The translations under genes and the position numbers were made by a program. From contig OX352322.1 of NCBI GenBank assembly GCA_947090765.1, positions 1,011,501-1,075,500 on the forward strand: a stretch of 64,000 nt of DNA, given 5' to 3'. Under the pieces are notes generated by a model, which was not told where the DNA came from, did not search any database, and worked only from the letters and a program-made list of their open reading frames with translations. The DNA comes from Pseudomonas sp. MM223 (lineage in GTDB: Bacteria; Pseudomonadota; Gammaproteobacteria; Pseudomonadales; Pseudomonadaceae). This document shows positions 48,702 to 57,494 of the stretch, one piece after another. How positions within the stretch are numbered: the stretch's first letter is position 1; every line of letters starts with the position of its first letter.

Positions 48702-49301
48702 TTAACGCGTCTCCACAATCTACAGCTACCTAATTGACAGCATAGGACCTGGGGTAGCCAGGGTCGCCATGTCCGACTTTTCGCAGTTCTTGCAACTTCC
48801 GCGGACACCGCCAATCAGTCTTCGGGTTCAGCTATTGAACGCCGTTTGCCACGGGTGCGGCAATTCGACTTATGGTCAAGGTGTCGTGCGTGCGTTATGG
48901 AACGGTTCAGACACTCATACGGGATGAGCGCATTTGCCGCCTGTTCAGGGCTGTTCGGGACACATCTGCCGCTTTTGCACATGCCAGACTGTTCATTTGC
49001 TCGCCACACTCTTGTGAAGTTGTGAAAACCGTTTTTTCACGCTCTTTTGGAGACGTGAACCTCAAAAGGGGACTGCGCGATGGCAACCCGCAGGTTCATG
49101 CAGTGTGAAGGGCCGGAAAAGCAGGCACGACAGCCGATGCAAGACCTGAGTGGAAGGCTCTCTGTGGGCGAAGCGGTGAAGTTGCCGGGGTCAATCGGCG
49201 AGTGCGGGGCCCGATCAGGAGACGTCCTTATAATCGGGGGGAGATTATAGCGATGTCGCGGGCAGAAATGTCGCCATTCGTGGTTTTTATTGCAGCGTTT
49301 G
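48702..49301. other. mqo upstream region, about 600 bases
   Basis: A gene-poor stretch with no family-level match. It contains the mqo promoter side, the reverse-facing region near 49020-49080 with a good Shine-Dalgarno, and a small ORF listed separately. The palindrome-like sequence cttataatcggggggagattatag (49225-49250) has a perfect -10-like tataat. Confidence 0.4.
49080..49250 (+). CDS. Candidate small ORF, 56 residues
   Basis: ATG 49080 is preceded at a good distance by aaggggac. The 56-residue frame (MATRRFMQCEGPEKQARQPM, then QDLSGRLSVGEAVKLPGSIG) ends at TAG 49248-49250. There is no recognised family, and it might be chance. The stop overlaps a tataat hexamer, which suggests that the end could also be a promoter for something downstream. 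Confidence 0.35.
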   Translation: MATRRFMQCEGPEKQARQPMQDLSGRLSVGEAVKLPGSIGECGARSGDVLIIGGRL

Positions 49302-49535
49302 TCAGGCCGCGAGGATGCGCTGGTGCCAGCGGCGGCTTGCGCGGGCGCAAACCCGGGCGTCGGCAGGCAGCTCGCGGCCCAGCCAGGCCAGCTGGATTTC
49401 ACTTACCTGGACCCAGCCGCTGCCGCTTGGTACCTGGCTGCATTGCTTGAACGCCAGGCATTTGCCTTGGGCATCGAGGCGGGCGTAGGCGTTGTGGCGC
49501 GGGCGTTGGAAGAGCAGAGTCCAGAGCGAGGCCAT
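49302..49535 (-). CDS. Conserved hypothetical small protein
   Basis: Start chosen at ATG 49535, after aggac. The 77-residue product (MASLWTLLFQRPRHNAYARL, CSQVPSGSGWVQVSEIQLAW) contains several Trp and Arg, ending RRWHQRILAA. Similar 75-80-residue proteins occur in the same genomic spot in Pseudomonas by recall; no function. Divergent from the YajG-like lipoprotein. Confidence 0.68.
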   Translation of the reverse strand: MASLWTLLFQRPRHNAYARLDAQGKCLAFKQCSQVPSGSGWVQVSEIQLAWLGRELPADARVCARASRRWHQRILAA

Positions 49536-49680
49536 GGCGACGAGTCCTTTGCGTGAGGGCTTGGCGCAAGGATAAGGGCGTGGCCATGAAACGATTGTGA
49601 CAAGCGGTTCGGGCCGATGACTGGTCAGTGCCTGGCTAGGTATACTGTGGGCCTTTGCCGCATTTTCTGGAGAAACGCGC

Positions 49681-50265
49681 ATGTTGCAACGTCTGTTGTT
49701 CGGTTTGATCGCCGTGGCCAGCCTCAGCCTGGTCGGTTGTGCCCACAGCCCGCAACAACTCAACCCGCAACCCACGCTCAAGGCTCAGCTCGCCCCGGTA
49801 GGCCACGGCCAGCCAGTGGTGGTCCGGGTGGTTGACGGCCGGGCTTCGCAATCCCTGGGTACCCGCGGTGGCATGTACCCTGAGACCAGCACCATCAGCG
49901 TCAGCGGTAACGACGTGGTGCCCAAGCTGCAGGCCCAGGCCGAAGCTGCCGTGCGCCTGCTCGGCTTCACCCCGACGCCTAACGCCTCTAATGCACCACA
50001 GCTGACCGTGACCCTGGCCGAGCTGAAATATCAGTCGCCCAAGGACAACCTGTACGTGACCGAAGCCACCATCGGCGCCACCTTCCGTGCTGACGTACGC
50101 AATGGCGGCCGCAGCTACAACGGCCGTTACGGCGCTTCGCTGGATCAGCGTTTCGGCATGGCGCCGAACCAGGACACCAACACCCAGCTGGTGGGCGATG
50201 TGCTGAGCGATGCCCTGACCCGCCTGTTCAAAGACCCAACCATCGGGCAGGTGCTGGGCCAGTAA
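49681..50265 (+). CDS. YajG-family lipoprotein
   Basis: Protein of 194 residues. The signal peptide ends in the lipobox LSLVGC at 15-20. The mature part has PTLKAQLAPVGHGQPVVVRV, SQSLGTRGGMYPETSTISVS and a final beta/alpha region. YajG-type lipoproteins are uncharacterised outer-membrane or periplasmic proteins. The terminator follows at 50284. Confidence 0.92.
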   Translation: MLQRLLFGLIAVASLSLVGCAHSPQQLNPQPTLKAQLAPVGHGQPVVVRVVDGRASQSLGTRGGMYPETSTISVSGNDVVPKLQAQAEAAVRLLGFTPTPNASNAPQLTVTLAELKYQSPKDNLYVTEATIGATFRADVRNGGRSYNGRYGASLDQRFGMAPNQDTNTQLVGDVLSDALTRLFKDPTIGQVLGQ

Positions 50266-50283
50266 GCCTTTGCTTTAAAAGAA

Positions 50284-50319
50284 AACCCGCTGCCTGAGGG
50301 CCAGGCAGCGGGTTTTTTT
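50284..50319. terminator. Rho-independent terminator of the YajG-like gene
   Basis: Stem aacccgctgcct / aggcagcgggtt with a 7-base loop, then seven T. The left side has aaaa, so it can act for the convergent gene too. Confidence 0.93.
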
Positions 50320-50328
50320 GGTACCGGT

Positions 50329-50553
50329 TCAAGCGGCTTCTATGTGGAAATCGAGCAAACTGAAGCCAGTCCCGGCATCCATCTCCGGCAAATCTTCATG
50401 CACATGCCCGCCCAGTGCACAGTAGACCAGCCACTGGCGGTCCTGCACGTTGATGGCAAAACCATCGATCAGCGCCTGTTGTTCATCGCTCTGGGCAACG
50501 AGGTAAAGGCGGTCCTGGTTTTCGGCGTGCAGCATGAACAAGCTCCGGGTCAT
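50329..50553 (-). CDS. Conserved hypothetical small protein
   Basis: Protein of 74 residues (MTRSLFMLHAENQDRLYLVA, QWLVYCALGGHVHEDLPEMD). No family recognised; acidic, soluble. It ends 10 bases beyond the convergent YajG-like terminator, so both genes share it. Start 50553 is preceded by a weak ribosome site. Confidence 0.6.
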   Translation of the reverse strand: MTRSLFMLHAENQDRLYLVAQSDEQQALIDGFAINVQDRQWLVYCALGGHVHEDLPEMDAGTGFSLLDFHIEAA

Positions 50554-50694
50554 GAAAGGCCGACAGGGTGGCCTGTTCAGATGACGAGCGAATGACAGAT
50601 GAAATTTAATGACACTTTGTCGCCCATGCCGGGCGCCGGAGCACGACTTGGGTAGAATGCGGGCCTTTGCCGCTGCTCACACCGAGGTTGCGTG

Positions 50695-50955
50695 ATGTCC
50701 TTGCAAGTACTCTGGGGGTTCCTGGCCGCCCATCCCACCAAGTTGATCAACCTGCTGGCGCTGCTGCTGACCTGCCCGGGCGGGTTGCTGCTGCACAGTG
50801 CACGGCGGCGCGAGGCCGAGACCCGCGAATACATGGCTGTGGACGAAGGGGTAGTGGACGCGTTCGACCTTCGGGTGCCCAAGTATTTCTACATCCTCGG
50901 GTTTGCTTGCCTGGCGATGGCGCTGCTGTTGTCCTGGTTCAGTACCTGGGTCTGA
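50695..50955 (+). CDS. Small inner-membrane protein
   Basis: Protein of 86 residues. Hydrophobic at about 14-34 (KLINLLALLLTCPGGLLLH) and 64-84 (YFYILGFACLAMALLLSWF), so two TM helices with both ends likely in the same compartment. No family recognised. A REP pair begins just after the gene. Confidence 0.7.
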   Translation: MSLQVLWGFLAAHPTKLINLLALLLTCPGGLLLHSARRREAETREYMAVDEGVVDAFDLRVPKYFYILGFACLAMALLLSWFSTWV

Positions 50956-50982
50956 GAACCATTGGGGCCGCTTTGCGGCCCA

Positions 50983-51046
50983 TCGCGACACAAGGCCGCT
51001 CCCACAGGGAATTGCGTACTCCTTGTGGGAGCGGCCTTGTGTCGCA
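50983..51046. repeat. REP inverted pair between convergent genes
   Basis: Units at 50983-51006 (cgcgacacaaggccgctccc) and 51024-51046 are inverted. Between the small membrane protein gene and the acyltransferase gene. They belong to the second REP subtype of this window, with ggccgctcc cores. Confidence 0.88.
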
Positions 51047-51075
51047 ATTGGGCTGCAACGCATCCCCAAAATCGA

Positions 51076-52242
51076 TCAGGCGACCGGTGCCTGCTGCCTG
51101 ACCTGGTACTGGTTACGCACCGGCGTCGCATACTGCAACACCAGGTAAGGCCGCTGCTCTTCAGGGCAGGCATCCAGCCGGCGTTGCCATTCTTCCTTGG
51201 CTTTGGCCAGCTCGTCTGCGGGGAACACCTTCTCGGCGCTTGGCACCTGCAGCGCCTCATCCTTGCTGTCCCACATTGCATACGCCAGGTAATGCACCGG
51301 GAACAGGCGGTAGCCGCCAAGGATCTGCCGGTCGATTTCCGCGGCCAATTGCTTGGTGTCCTCGTGGTACGCGGTCACCGGCGGGGTGAAGTTGATATGT
51401 ACCCGGCCCTTGTAGCCGGTAATGCCCTTGGCGATGCTGTTGTCATCCTCGCCGGGCGCCTTCTTGTACGTGCCGGTAGTGGCGCGGATGTACAGCTCGC
51501 GGGCCTTGGCTTGGTCGCACGGGTCATATTCGTAGCTGATCGACACCGGCGTCAGGTTCAGGCTCTGGATCACCGCACCGAACGGCTCGTCCTTGCGGCT
51601 CATGTGGAACATCTTCAGGATCGCCGAATCGGTACGGTCGTCACCGTCCTTGGCGCGGCCTTCGGCCTGGGCGATCCAGATCGACGTGGCGTCGTTGCGG
51701 ATCGAGTGGTTGATGTAGGCCGAAAGCAACTGGTAGGCCGCCAGCTTTTCACGGCGCCCGCTGATCGAGCGGTGCACGATGAAGCTCTTGTTCAGGCGCA
51801 TCATGTCGCTGACAAAGGGCTTTTGCAGCAGGTTGTCACCAATGGCAATGCGGGGGGTGGGCAAGCCTGCGTGGTACACCGCGTAGTTGACGAAGGCCGG
51901 GTCCATGACGATGTCACGGTGGTTGGCCAGGAACAGGTAGGCGGTGCCGGCCTTGAGCTGCTCCACGCCCGAGTAGGTGACGCCGTCGGTGGCGCGGTCG
52001 ATGGTTTGGTCGACGTAGTACTCGACTTTGTCCTGCAAGGTCGAAACGCAGGTAACACCGGCGAATTCTTTGCGCAGGCGGCGGGCGATCAGTGGCTTGA
52101 GCAACCAGCCGAGAGCACCGGCCGCACGCGGGAAGCGGAAGTGGGTGAGGATATCGAGGAATGCCGGGTCGCTGAGCAGGCGTGCCAGAACGGCAGGGAC
52201 CTCAGCGTCGTCGTACGGTCGGATGGCATCGAATTCGCCCAT
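51076..52242 (-). CDS. 1-acyl-glycerol-3-phosphate acyltransferase-like protein
   Basis: Start chosen at ATG 52242 (MGEFDAIRPYDDAEVPAVLA), as the longer frame adds 34 atypical residues; ATG 52245 is equally possible. 388 residues. The acyltransferase motif I is FLANHRDIVMDPAFVN, with a wider His-to-Asp spacing (5) than PlsC, and a likely motif III is WIAQAEGRAKDGDD. Annotation as 1-acyl-sn-glycerol-3-phosphate acyltransferase is usual for this Pseudomonas family; the substrate is not proven. Confidence 0.82.
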   Translation of the reverse strand: MGEFDAIRPYDDAEVPAVLARLLSDPAFLDILTHFRFPRAAGALGWLLKPLIARRLRKEFAGVTCVSTLQDKVEYYVDQTIDRATDGVTYSGVEQLKAGTAYLFLANHRDIVMDPAFVNYAVYHAGLPTPRIAIGDNLLQKPFVSDMMRLNKSFIVHRSISGRREKLAAYQLLSAYINHSIRNDATSIWIAQAEGRAKDGDDRTDSAILKMFHMSRKDEPFGAVIQSLNLTPVSISYEYDPCDQAKARELYIRATTGTYKKAPGEDDNSIAKGITGYKGRVHINFTPPVTAYHEDTKQLAAEIDRQILGGYRLFPVHYLAYAMWDSKDEALQVPSAEKVFPADELAKAKEEWQRRLDACPEEQRPYLVLQYATPVRNQYQVRQQAPVA

Positions 52243-52367
52243 CATGCTCTCTTGTTGGAAACGGCTAGGGTAATAAGGTAGGGGCGGGCTCCGAAAAACG
52301 GCTCGGACACACACAGGCCCTGTAAACAGACCGGCAATTATACGCATAAGTCACCCCGGAGGCCGCG

Positions 52368-52550
52368 ATGCTGGAAACTGCGATCTACGATTGCCCTTAT
52401 TGTGGCGAAGAAGTCGAAACCACGGTGGACCTGTCCGGTGGCGATCAGGAGTACATCGAGGACTGTCAGGTATGCTGCAAGCCTATCCGCTTCGTGCTGC
52501 AGGTTCACGGCGAGGAGTGGATGCTGGATGTTTTCGGTGAGAACGACTGA
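52368..52550 (+). CDS. CPXCG-motif cysteine-rich protein
   Basis: Protein of 60 residues with CPYC and CQVC, a zinc-ribbon pair. This is the small CPXCG family, conserved in gammaproteobacteria. It is one base apart from the DUF2007 gene, together forming a unit. Confidence 0.9.
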   Translation: MLETAIYDCPYCGEEVETTVDLSGGDQEYIEDCQVCCKPIRFVLQVHGEEWMLDVFGEND

Positions 52551-52810
52551 TGCGACGGATCTACGAACCTGAAAACCTGCTCGAAGCCGAAATGCTGCTC
52601 GGTATGCTGGCCAGTGAAGGCATCAGCGTGCAGTTGGTGGGCCGTGACCTGATGGGCGGTGTGGGTGAGTTGCCCCTGCAAGGCTTGCTGGGGCTTGCAG
52701 TGGCGGATGAGCAGGCCGAGTACGCACGGCAGTTGATCGATGCGTACAATGATGCCCAGCCACTGGTTGGCGACGAACCGGAGAGCTTCCCCGGTACCTT
52801 GATCTGCTAG
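52550..52810 (+). CDS. DUF2007 putative signal-transducing protein
   Basis: Protein of 86 residues, beginning MRRIYEPENLLEAEMLLGML; ASEGISVQLVGRDLMGGVGE is the DUF2007 core. Overlaps the CPXCG gene's stop by one base. Function unknown. Confidence 0.9.
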   Translation: MRRIYEPENLLEAEMLLGMLASEGISVQLVGRDLMGGVGELPLQGLLGLAVADEQAEYARQLIDAYNDAQPLVGDEPESFPGTLIC

Positions 52811-52824
52811 GTTCTGAATTCGCC

Positions 52825-53444
52825 ATGTGTGGACGTTACGCCCTGTTTCGCTGGCCCCAGGCCCTTGCCGGCCTGCCTGGTTTCCCCGAAGGCCAGCCGG
52901 CCCAATGGAATATTTCGCCCGGGGCATCGGTGCTGATCCAGCGTCGCTCGACGGCCAGCAGCAACTGGCCAAGGCGCGTTGGGGGCTGACCCCGGCATGG
53001 CTCACGGACCTGTCCCGCACCCCTGCCCACGCCCGCGCCGAAACCCTGGCCGAGCAGCCCATGTTTCGCGATGCATTTCGCCAGCGTCGCTGCCTGATGC
53101 CGGCCAACGGTTTTTACGAATGGCGTGGCAATGTTCGCAAGCGCCCGTACTGGTTGACCCCGGGGGAAGGCGCGTCGCTGTACTTTGCGGCGGTGTGGGA
53201 AGCCTACCCCGTGCAGGGCCAGGTGTGGCTGAGTTGCGCGGTGGTGACCCAGGCGGCGATGAACCAGCGTCGGCCACTGATACTGGACGAGGCGGGGCAG
53301 GCGGCCTGGCTTGACCCGGACACACCGATCATTCGCTTGCACGAGCTGCTGGCCAGCCCGCCGGCAACGTTGCGAGAGCGGGCCTTGGCCAATTTCGTCA
53401 ATGACCCGAAGCTGGATGCGCCAGAGTGCCTGACCCCTGCCTGA
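52825..53444 (+). pseudogene. SRAP (YedK/HMCES) peptidase, frameshifted near 52945
   Basis: From ATG 52825 the frame starts MCGRYALFRWPQALAGLPGF with the catalytic Cys2 that forms the AP-site crosslink, then runs out of homology near 52945. The rest (LAKARWGLTPAWLTDLSRTP, RCLMPANGFYEWRGNVRKRP and YFAAVWEAY) continues in the next frame to 53444. One base is missing. SRAP proteins shield abasic sites in single-stranded DNA. Either a recent mutation or a sequence error. Confidence 0.85.
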
Positions 53445-53533
53445 TGTGCAGGCAAAGAAAATCTTCCCTACGGCTATAGCGGGCACTGGCGACTCGGCCT
53501 AGGATACGGCGCATGTAAAAAGGGAGTGTTTTC

Positions 53534-54352
53534 ATGCGTAAGTCTTTTGTCGTCAGCCTGTTGAGTGCTGGCATCCTGCTGGCCGGCTGCCAGGCGGTGA
53601 ACACCACCAGCGGCGGCGCTGTCGGCGTGCAGCGCCAGCAATACATGTTCAGCATGCTCTCGACCGATGAGGTCAACCAGATGTACGCCCAGTCGTACCA
53701 ACAGACCCTGGGTGAAGCATCGAGCAAAGGTGTGCTCGACAAGTCCAGTGCCGATGCCAAGCGCGTACAGGTCATCGCCAACCGCCTGATTGCCCAGGCG
53801 CCCAAGTTCCGCCCGGATGCCGCGCAATGGAACTGGGAAGTCAACGTGATCAAGAGCGACGAACTGAACGCCAACTGCGGCCCCGGCGGCAAGATCATCG
53901 TGTACACCGGGCTGATCGATCAGCTCAAGCTCACCGATGCGGAAATCGCCGCCGTGGTGGGGCATGAGATTGCCCACGCCTTGCGTGAGCATAGCCGTGA
54001 AGCCATGTCCAAGGCGTACGGCGTGGAAATGGCCCGTCAGGGTGCCGGTGCCATCTTCGGCCTTGGCCAGGGCAGCATGGCCATGGCCGACACCGTGGTG
54101 AACTACGCCATGACCCTGCCCAACAGCCGGGCCAACGAGAACGAGGCCGACCTGATTGGCCTGGAACTGTCGGCGCGTGCCGGTTACGACCCGAATGCCG
54201 CGATCACTTTGTGGAACAAAATGAGCAAGGCTTCCGAAGGCGCACCGCCTGAGTTCATGAGCACTCACCCTGCATCCGAAAGCCGCATTGCTTCGTTGCA
54301 GTCGGCGATTCCGAAGGTGATGCCGCTGTATCAGGCTGCGGCCAAGCCGTAA
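53534..54352 (+). CDS. M48-family metallopeptidase lipoprotein
   Basis: Protein of 272 residues. The lipobox is ILLAGC at about 14-19. The zinc motif VGHEIAHALREHSREAM is at about 145; the third ligand Glu is in ANENEADLIGLELSARAGYD. It is a LoiP/YcaL-like outer-membrane protease for quality control of the envelope. Strong terminator after it. Confidence 0.95.
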   Translation: MRKSFVVSLLSAGILLAGCQAVNTTSGGAVGVQRQQYMFSMLSTDEVNQMYAQSYQQTLGEASSKGVLDKSSADAKRVQVIANRLIAQAPKFRPDAAQWNWEVNVIKSDELNANCGPGGKIIVYTGLIDQLKLTDAEIAAVVGHEIAHALREHSREAMSKAYGVEMARQGAGAIFGLGQGSMAMADTVVNYAMTLPNSRANENEADLIGLELSARAGYDPNAAITLWNKMSKASEGAPPEFMSTHPASESRIASLQSAIPKVMPLYQAAAKP

Positions 54353-54361
54353 GACCGCAAG

Positions 54362-54381
54362 GGGCTGCTTTGCAGCCCTTT
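54362..54381 (+). terminator. Terminator hairpin after the M48 peptidase
   Basis: Stem gggctgc / gcagccc with a ttt loop and ttt after it, 9 bases after the stop. Confidence 0.65.
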
Positions 54382-54443
54382 CGCGGCACAAGGCCGCTCC
54401 TACACCGGTACGCGATACCCTGTAGGAGCGGCCTTGTGCTGCG
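54382..54443. repeat. REP inverted pair between convergent genes
   Basis: Units at 54382-54404 (gcggcacaaggccgctcctac) and 54421-54443 are inverted. Placed between the M48 peptidase gene and the leftward Mn exporter gene. An additional short hairpin with a T-run follows at 54444-54461. Confidence 0.87.
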
Positions 54444-54464
54444 AAGCGGCCCCGCTTTTTTCAG

Positions 54465-55049
54465 TTAGCCAACCCAGCCACTGGCCTTCATCGCCGAGTA
54501 CACGGCCACGATCGCCAGCACGAAGAACGCCGTGGCCGCCAGGCGACGGATCAGCGTCAATGGCAGTTTGTCTGCCGCAAAGTTGCCCGCCAATACCACC
54601 GGCACGTTGGCAATCAGCATGCCCAGGGTGGTGCCGATGATGACCATGATCAGGTGCGGGTACTGCGCCGCCAACATCACGGTGGCGACCTGGGTCTTGT
54701 CACCGATTTCGGCCAGGAAGAACGCGATCAGCGTGGTCAGGAACGGCCCGAAGCGGCGCGCCGGGTTCTCGTCGTCATCCATCTTGTCGGGTACCAGGGT
54801 CCACAGCGCAGTGGCGGTGAAGCTCGCGGCAAGGATCCAGTGCAACGCCGAGTCACTGAAGAAGCTGCCGAACCAGGCACCCACGGCACCGGCCGCGGCA
54901 TGGTTGGCCAGGGTAGCGGCGACGATACCGGCAATGATCGGCCACGGCTTGCGGAAGCGGGCAGCGAGAATGAGCGCGAGCAGTTGCGTCTTGTCGCCGA
55001 TTTCGGCGAGGGCAACGATAGCGGTGGGGACCAACAGAGATTCCAGCAT
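54465..55049 (-). CDS. TMEM165/GDT1-family manganese exporter (MneA-like)
   Basis: Protein of 194 residues. It has two copies of the signature E-x-G-D-K-T: ALAEIGDKTQLLALIL and FFLAEIGDKTQVATVMLA, as in all UPF0016 members, with six hydrophobic segments. These transporters export Mn(II) and protect from excess manganese. The yybP-ykoY Mn(II) riboswitch at 55124-55268 directly precedes it, which supports the assignment. Confidence 0.95.
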   Translation of the reverse strand: MLESLLVPTAIVALAEIGDKTQLLALILAARFRKPWPIIAGIVAATLANHAAAGAVGAWFGSFFSDSALHWILAASFTATALWTLVPDKMDDDENPARRFGPFLTTLIAFFLAEIGDKTQVATVMLAAQYPHLIMVIIGTTLGMLIANVPVVLAGNFAADKLPLTLIRRLAATAFFVLAIVAVYSAMKASGWVG

Positions 55050-55079
55050 CAGGATTCCTACGGGGGCGGGTCGACACGG

Positions 55080-55128
55080 CTATGACACGTACAGCCTCCC
55101 CGCCCCGGGTAAGGTGTGCGTGTCATAG
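55080..55128 (-). promoter_or_regulatory. Alternative hairpin (expression platform) of the Mn riboswitch
   Basis: The arms ctatgacacg at 55080-55089 and cgtgtcatag at 55119-55128 are a perfect 10-base inverted repeat. One arm overlaps the 3' strand of the aptamer closing stem, so formation of this hairpin and of the aptamer would exclude each other. The rest to 55050 contains the gene's ribosome binding site region. Confidence 0.7.
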
Positions 55129-55268
55129 GTCTTGTCAAACCCTGGATCCGTCTGTGCGGATCTTCCATGCAGGCTGGCATGGTGGGTCGCACGCGCCATG
55201 GTCTGTGGACCAAGTATGTTGACGCGTACCGGGCGAGCAGGGTGCTCGCGGGAGACTACTCCCCTAGG
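55124..55268 (-). promoter_or_regulatory. yybP-ykoY manganese riboswitch aptamer
   Basis: Minus-strand RNA shows the family blocks in order: the 5' ggggagtag (55256-55264), gcgtcaaca, then ggcgcgtgcgacccaccatg, gccagcctgcatgg and a 3' gacaagacctatg closing block. The two conserved internal loops that hold Mn(II) lie next to the first and last blocks. Directly upstream of a GDT1-family Mn exporter gene. Confidence 0.9.
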
Positions 55269-55315
55269 ACGGTGCGGATTCTGCCTAGGCAAAACGCTTT
55301 CGGCAAGCGCTGTTT

Positions 55316-56314
55316 TTATCCGTGTGTTGCCTGATAGATACGGAAGCCGTCAGCCTCATCGCGCACCTTGCAGTTGCCCAGCGCCCCTTCGATCAGCGGT
55401 TGGTAGCGCAGGAAACTATTGGCAACAAGCCGCATTTCGCCGCCTTTTCGCAGATGAACGGCCGATTTTTTCAGCAGGTTTTCCGAAGCCTGGTAGTTGG
55501 TATGCACCCCGGTGTGGAACGGTGGGTTGCTCAGGATCAGGCTCAGCTCGGTGGGTGCCGCGTCGATGCCGTCACCGCTGATCACCTCGCCTTCCAGGCC
55601 GTTGGCAGCCAGCGTCAGGCGGCTGGCTGCCACGGCGAAGGCATCCACGTCCAGCAGGGTTACCCGGCTTTGTGGATAGCGGCGCTTGACCGTTGCGCCC
55701 AATACCCCGGCGCCACAGCCGAAGTCCAGCACATGCCCGTTCGGCAGGCCGTCGAGGTGCTTGAGCAGCAGGGCGGTGCCGCGGTCGAGGCGCCCGTGGC
55801 TGAATACCCCAGGCAGGCTGACCACTTGCAACGGGCCGTCCTCCAGGGCCAGCTCGAAGCGCTCGGCCAGGCTTTCCAGCGGCTTGGCCTCGGGTGCTTG
55901 CTCGATGGTCACTTGCCAAAGCTGGCAGTGCCGGGCGCTGTCCAGCTTGCGCGGTTTGCCAAGCGCCTGCAGTTGTTTGGCCGCGCCTTCGATGCCGCCG
56001 CGCTTTTCGCCCACCAGGTACAGCTCACGGCCGGCCAGGCGCGACGCCAGGGCATTGAGCAGGTAGGCAGCCAGCTCGCGGGATTTGGGCAGGAACAGCA
56101 CGGCGCTGTCGAAAGCCATTTCAGGCGGCTCGACACCATAGTGGCTGCGGCCGGCAAAGCGGCTGTCGAGCATCGCCTGATCGCCCGCATGCCAGGTCCA
56201 GGCCTGGGCCTGCGGCAATAGGCCGAGCAGGCCGTCGGCGGGGGCGCCGGCAATAAGCAGCGGCCCCTGGAACAGCTCTGCCTGGCGGAGCAATACTTCA
56301 CTGCGCGGGTCCAT
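55316..56314 (-). CDS. rsmC: 16S rRNA m2G1207 methyltransferase
   Basis: Protein of 332 residues, two Rossmann-like halves; the catalytic half has [20 protein letters not shown] and the NPPF in [16 protein letters not shown]-terminal half is the non-catalytic duplicate as in RsmC. It methylates G1207 of 16S rRNA. Its 3' end is close to the riboswitch region of the next gene; the two are transcribed in the same direction. Confidence 0.92.
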   Translation of the reverse strand: MDPRSEVLLRQAELFQGPLLIAGAPADGLLGLLPQAQAWTWHAGDQAMLDSRFAGRSHYGVEPPEMAFDSAVLFLPKSRELAAYLLNALASRLAGRELYLVGEKRGGIEGAAKQLQALGKPRKLDSARHCQLWQVTIEQAPEAKPLESLAERFELALEDGPLQVVSLPGVFSHGRLDRGTALLLKHLDGLPNGHVLDFGCGAGVLGATVKRRYPQSRVTLLDVDAFAVAASRLTLAANGLEGEVISGDGIDAAPTELSLILSNPPFHTGVHTNYQASENLLKKSAVHLRKGGEMRLVANSFLRYQPLIEGALGNCKVRDEADGFRIYQATHG

Positions 56315-56368
56315 GGACGACGCCTCCTGGAAAAAAGTGGCGCAGTGTAGCAGAGGCGGGCGCCCCGC

Positions 56369-57334
56369 TCAGCTGACCACGCGGCGTGGCTGGCCGGCGA
56401 AGAAGGCTTGGGCGTTCTCGCTGAGCTGGCCGACGATGCGTTGGCGCGATTCCACTGCCCCCCAGGCGCTGTGCGGGGTGATGATCAGGCGCGGGATACC
56501 GGCTTCGAGCAATGGGTTGCCATTGACCGGCGGCTCCACGCTCAGCACGTCGGTGGCCGCACCGCCCAGGTGACCACTGCGCAGGGCATCGGCTAACGCC
56601 TGCTCGTCGATCAGGCCGCCGCGGGCGGTATTGACCACCAGCGCACCGGGCTTGAGCTGGGCCAGTTCGCGGGCACCGAGCATGTGCCGGGTGTGCTCGT
56701 TCAGCGGGCAGTGCAGGGTCAAGGCGTCGACTTGTGGCAGCAGCTCGTCCAGCGGCAGGCGGTCGGCGCGTTCCGGGCGGCCGGGAATCTGCCCGCTCAA
56801 TACGCGCATGCCGAAGGCTTCGGCCAGCCGCGCCACTGCGCCGCCCAGTTCGCCGTGGCCGAGCAGGCCGAGGGTTTTGCCTTCCAGTTCGACGATGGGG
56901 AAATCCAGCAGGCAGAACTGGCTGGCCTTGGCCCACTGGCCGTCGGCCACCGCCTGGTTGTAGTCGCACAGGCGGGTGGCCAGGGCCAGCAGCAGGGCGA
57001 GGGTGTGCTGCGCGACGGACGGCGTGCCGTAGCCCTGGCAGTTGCACACCGTGATGCCCTGGGCGCGCGCTGCTGCCAGGTCGACGTTGTTGGTGCCGGT
57101 GGCGGCCACCAGGATCAGCTTGAGCTGTGGGTTGGCGGCCAGGGTCGTGGCGTCGAGCATGACCTTGTTGCTGACCACCGCCACGGCGCCTTGCAGGCGC
57201 TCTGCGACCTGCTCCGGGTGGGTGGCGGCGAACAGCTCGAACTCGTCGAACTGGCTTTTTAGCGGGGAAAGGTCGAGGTCACCAAGGTCCAGGGATTGGT
57301 GATCGAGAAACACGGCGCGACGCGGGCTGGGCAT
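56369..57334 (-). CDS. D-2-hydroxyacid dehydrogenase (hydroxypyruvate/glyoxylate reductase type)
   Basis: Start at ATG 57334 (MPSPRRAVFLDHQSLDLGDL), 321 residues. NAD fold with GLLGHGELGGAVARLAEAFG, catalytic Arg in NTARGGLIDEQALADAL, and the Glu/His in PLLEAGIPRLIITPHSAWGA. The motif VVAATGTNNVDLAAARAQGI type lies earlier. Likely reduces hydroxypyruvate or glyoxylate; exact substrate is inference. Confidence 0.94.
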   Translation of the reverse strand: MPSPRRAVFLDHQSLDLGDLDLSPLKSQFDEFELFAATHPEQVAERLQGAVAVVSNKVMLDATTLAANPQLKLILVAATGTNNVDLAAARAQGITVCNCQGYGTPSVAQHTLALLLALATRLCDYNQAVADGQWAKASQFCLLDFPIVELEGKTLGLLGHGELGGAVARLAEAFGMRVLSGQIPGRPERADRLPLDELLPQVDALTLHCPLNEHTRHMLGARELAQLKPGALVVNTARGGLIDEQALADALRSGHLGGAATDVLSVEPPVNGNPLLEAGIPRLIITPHSAWGAVESRQRIVGQLSENAQAFFAGQPRRVVS

Positions 57335-57494
57335 CAGTAAGGCTCCGTTGGCAGGGCAGGGATGATCCATCCCCGGACAATGCCACTCATACCCCGCGCA
57401 GCCAAATCATTCCTTCGGCTGATTTAGCCGTCACATTCGCGAACTACAGTAGTTGCCAGACTTGTCCGGCCCGATTTTCAGAAAAGGGATACCC

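Noticed and set aside
47136..48737. 533-codon open frame opposite mqo.
   Set aside because: Shadow frame; the minus strand has the complete Mqo hallmark sequence.
48815..49009. A 64-codon minus-strand frame upstream of mqo.
   Set aside because: No ribosome site, no family, and it lies where the mqo promoter is expected.
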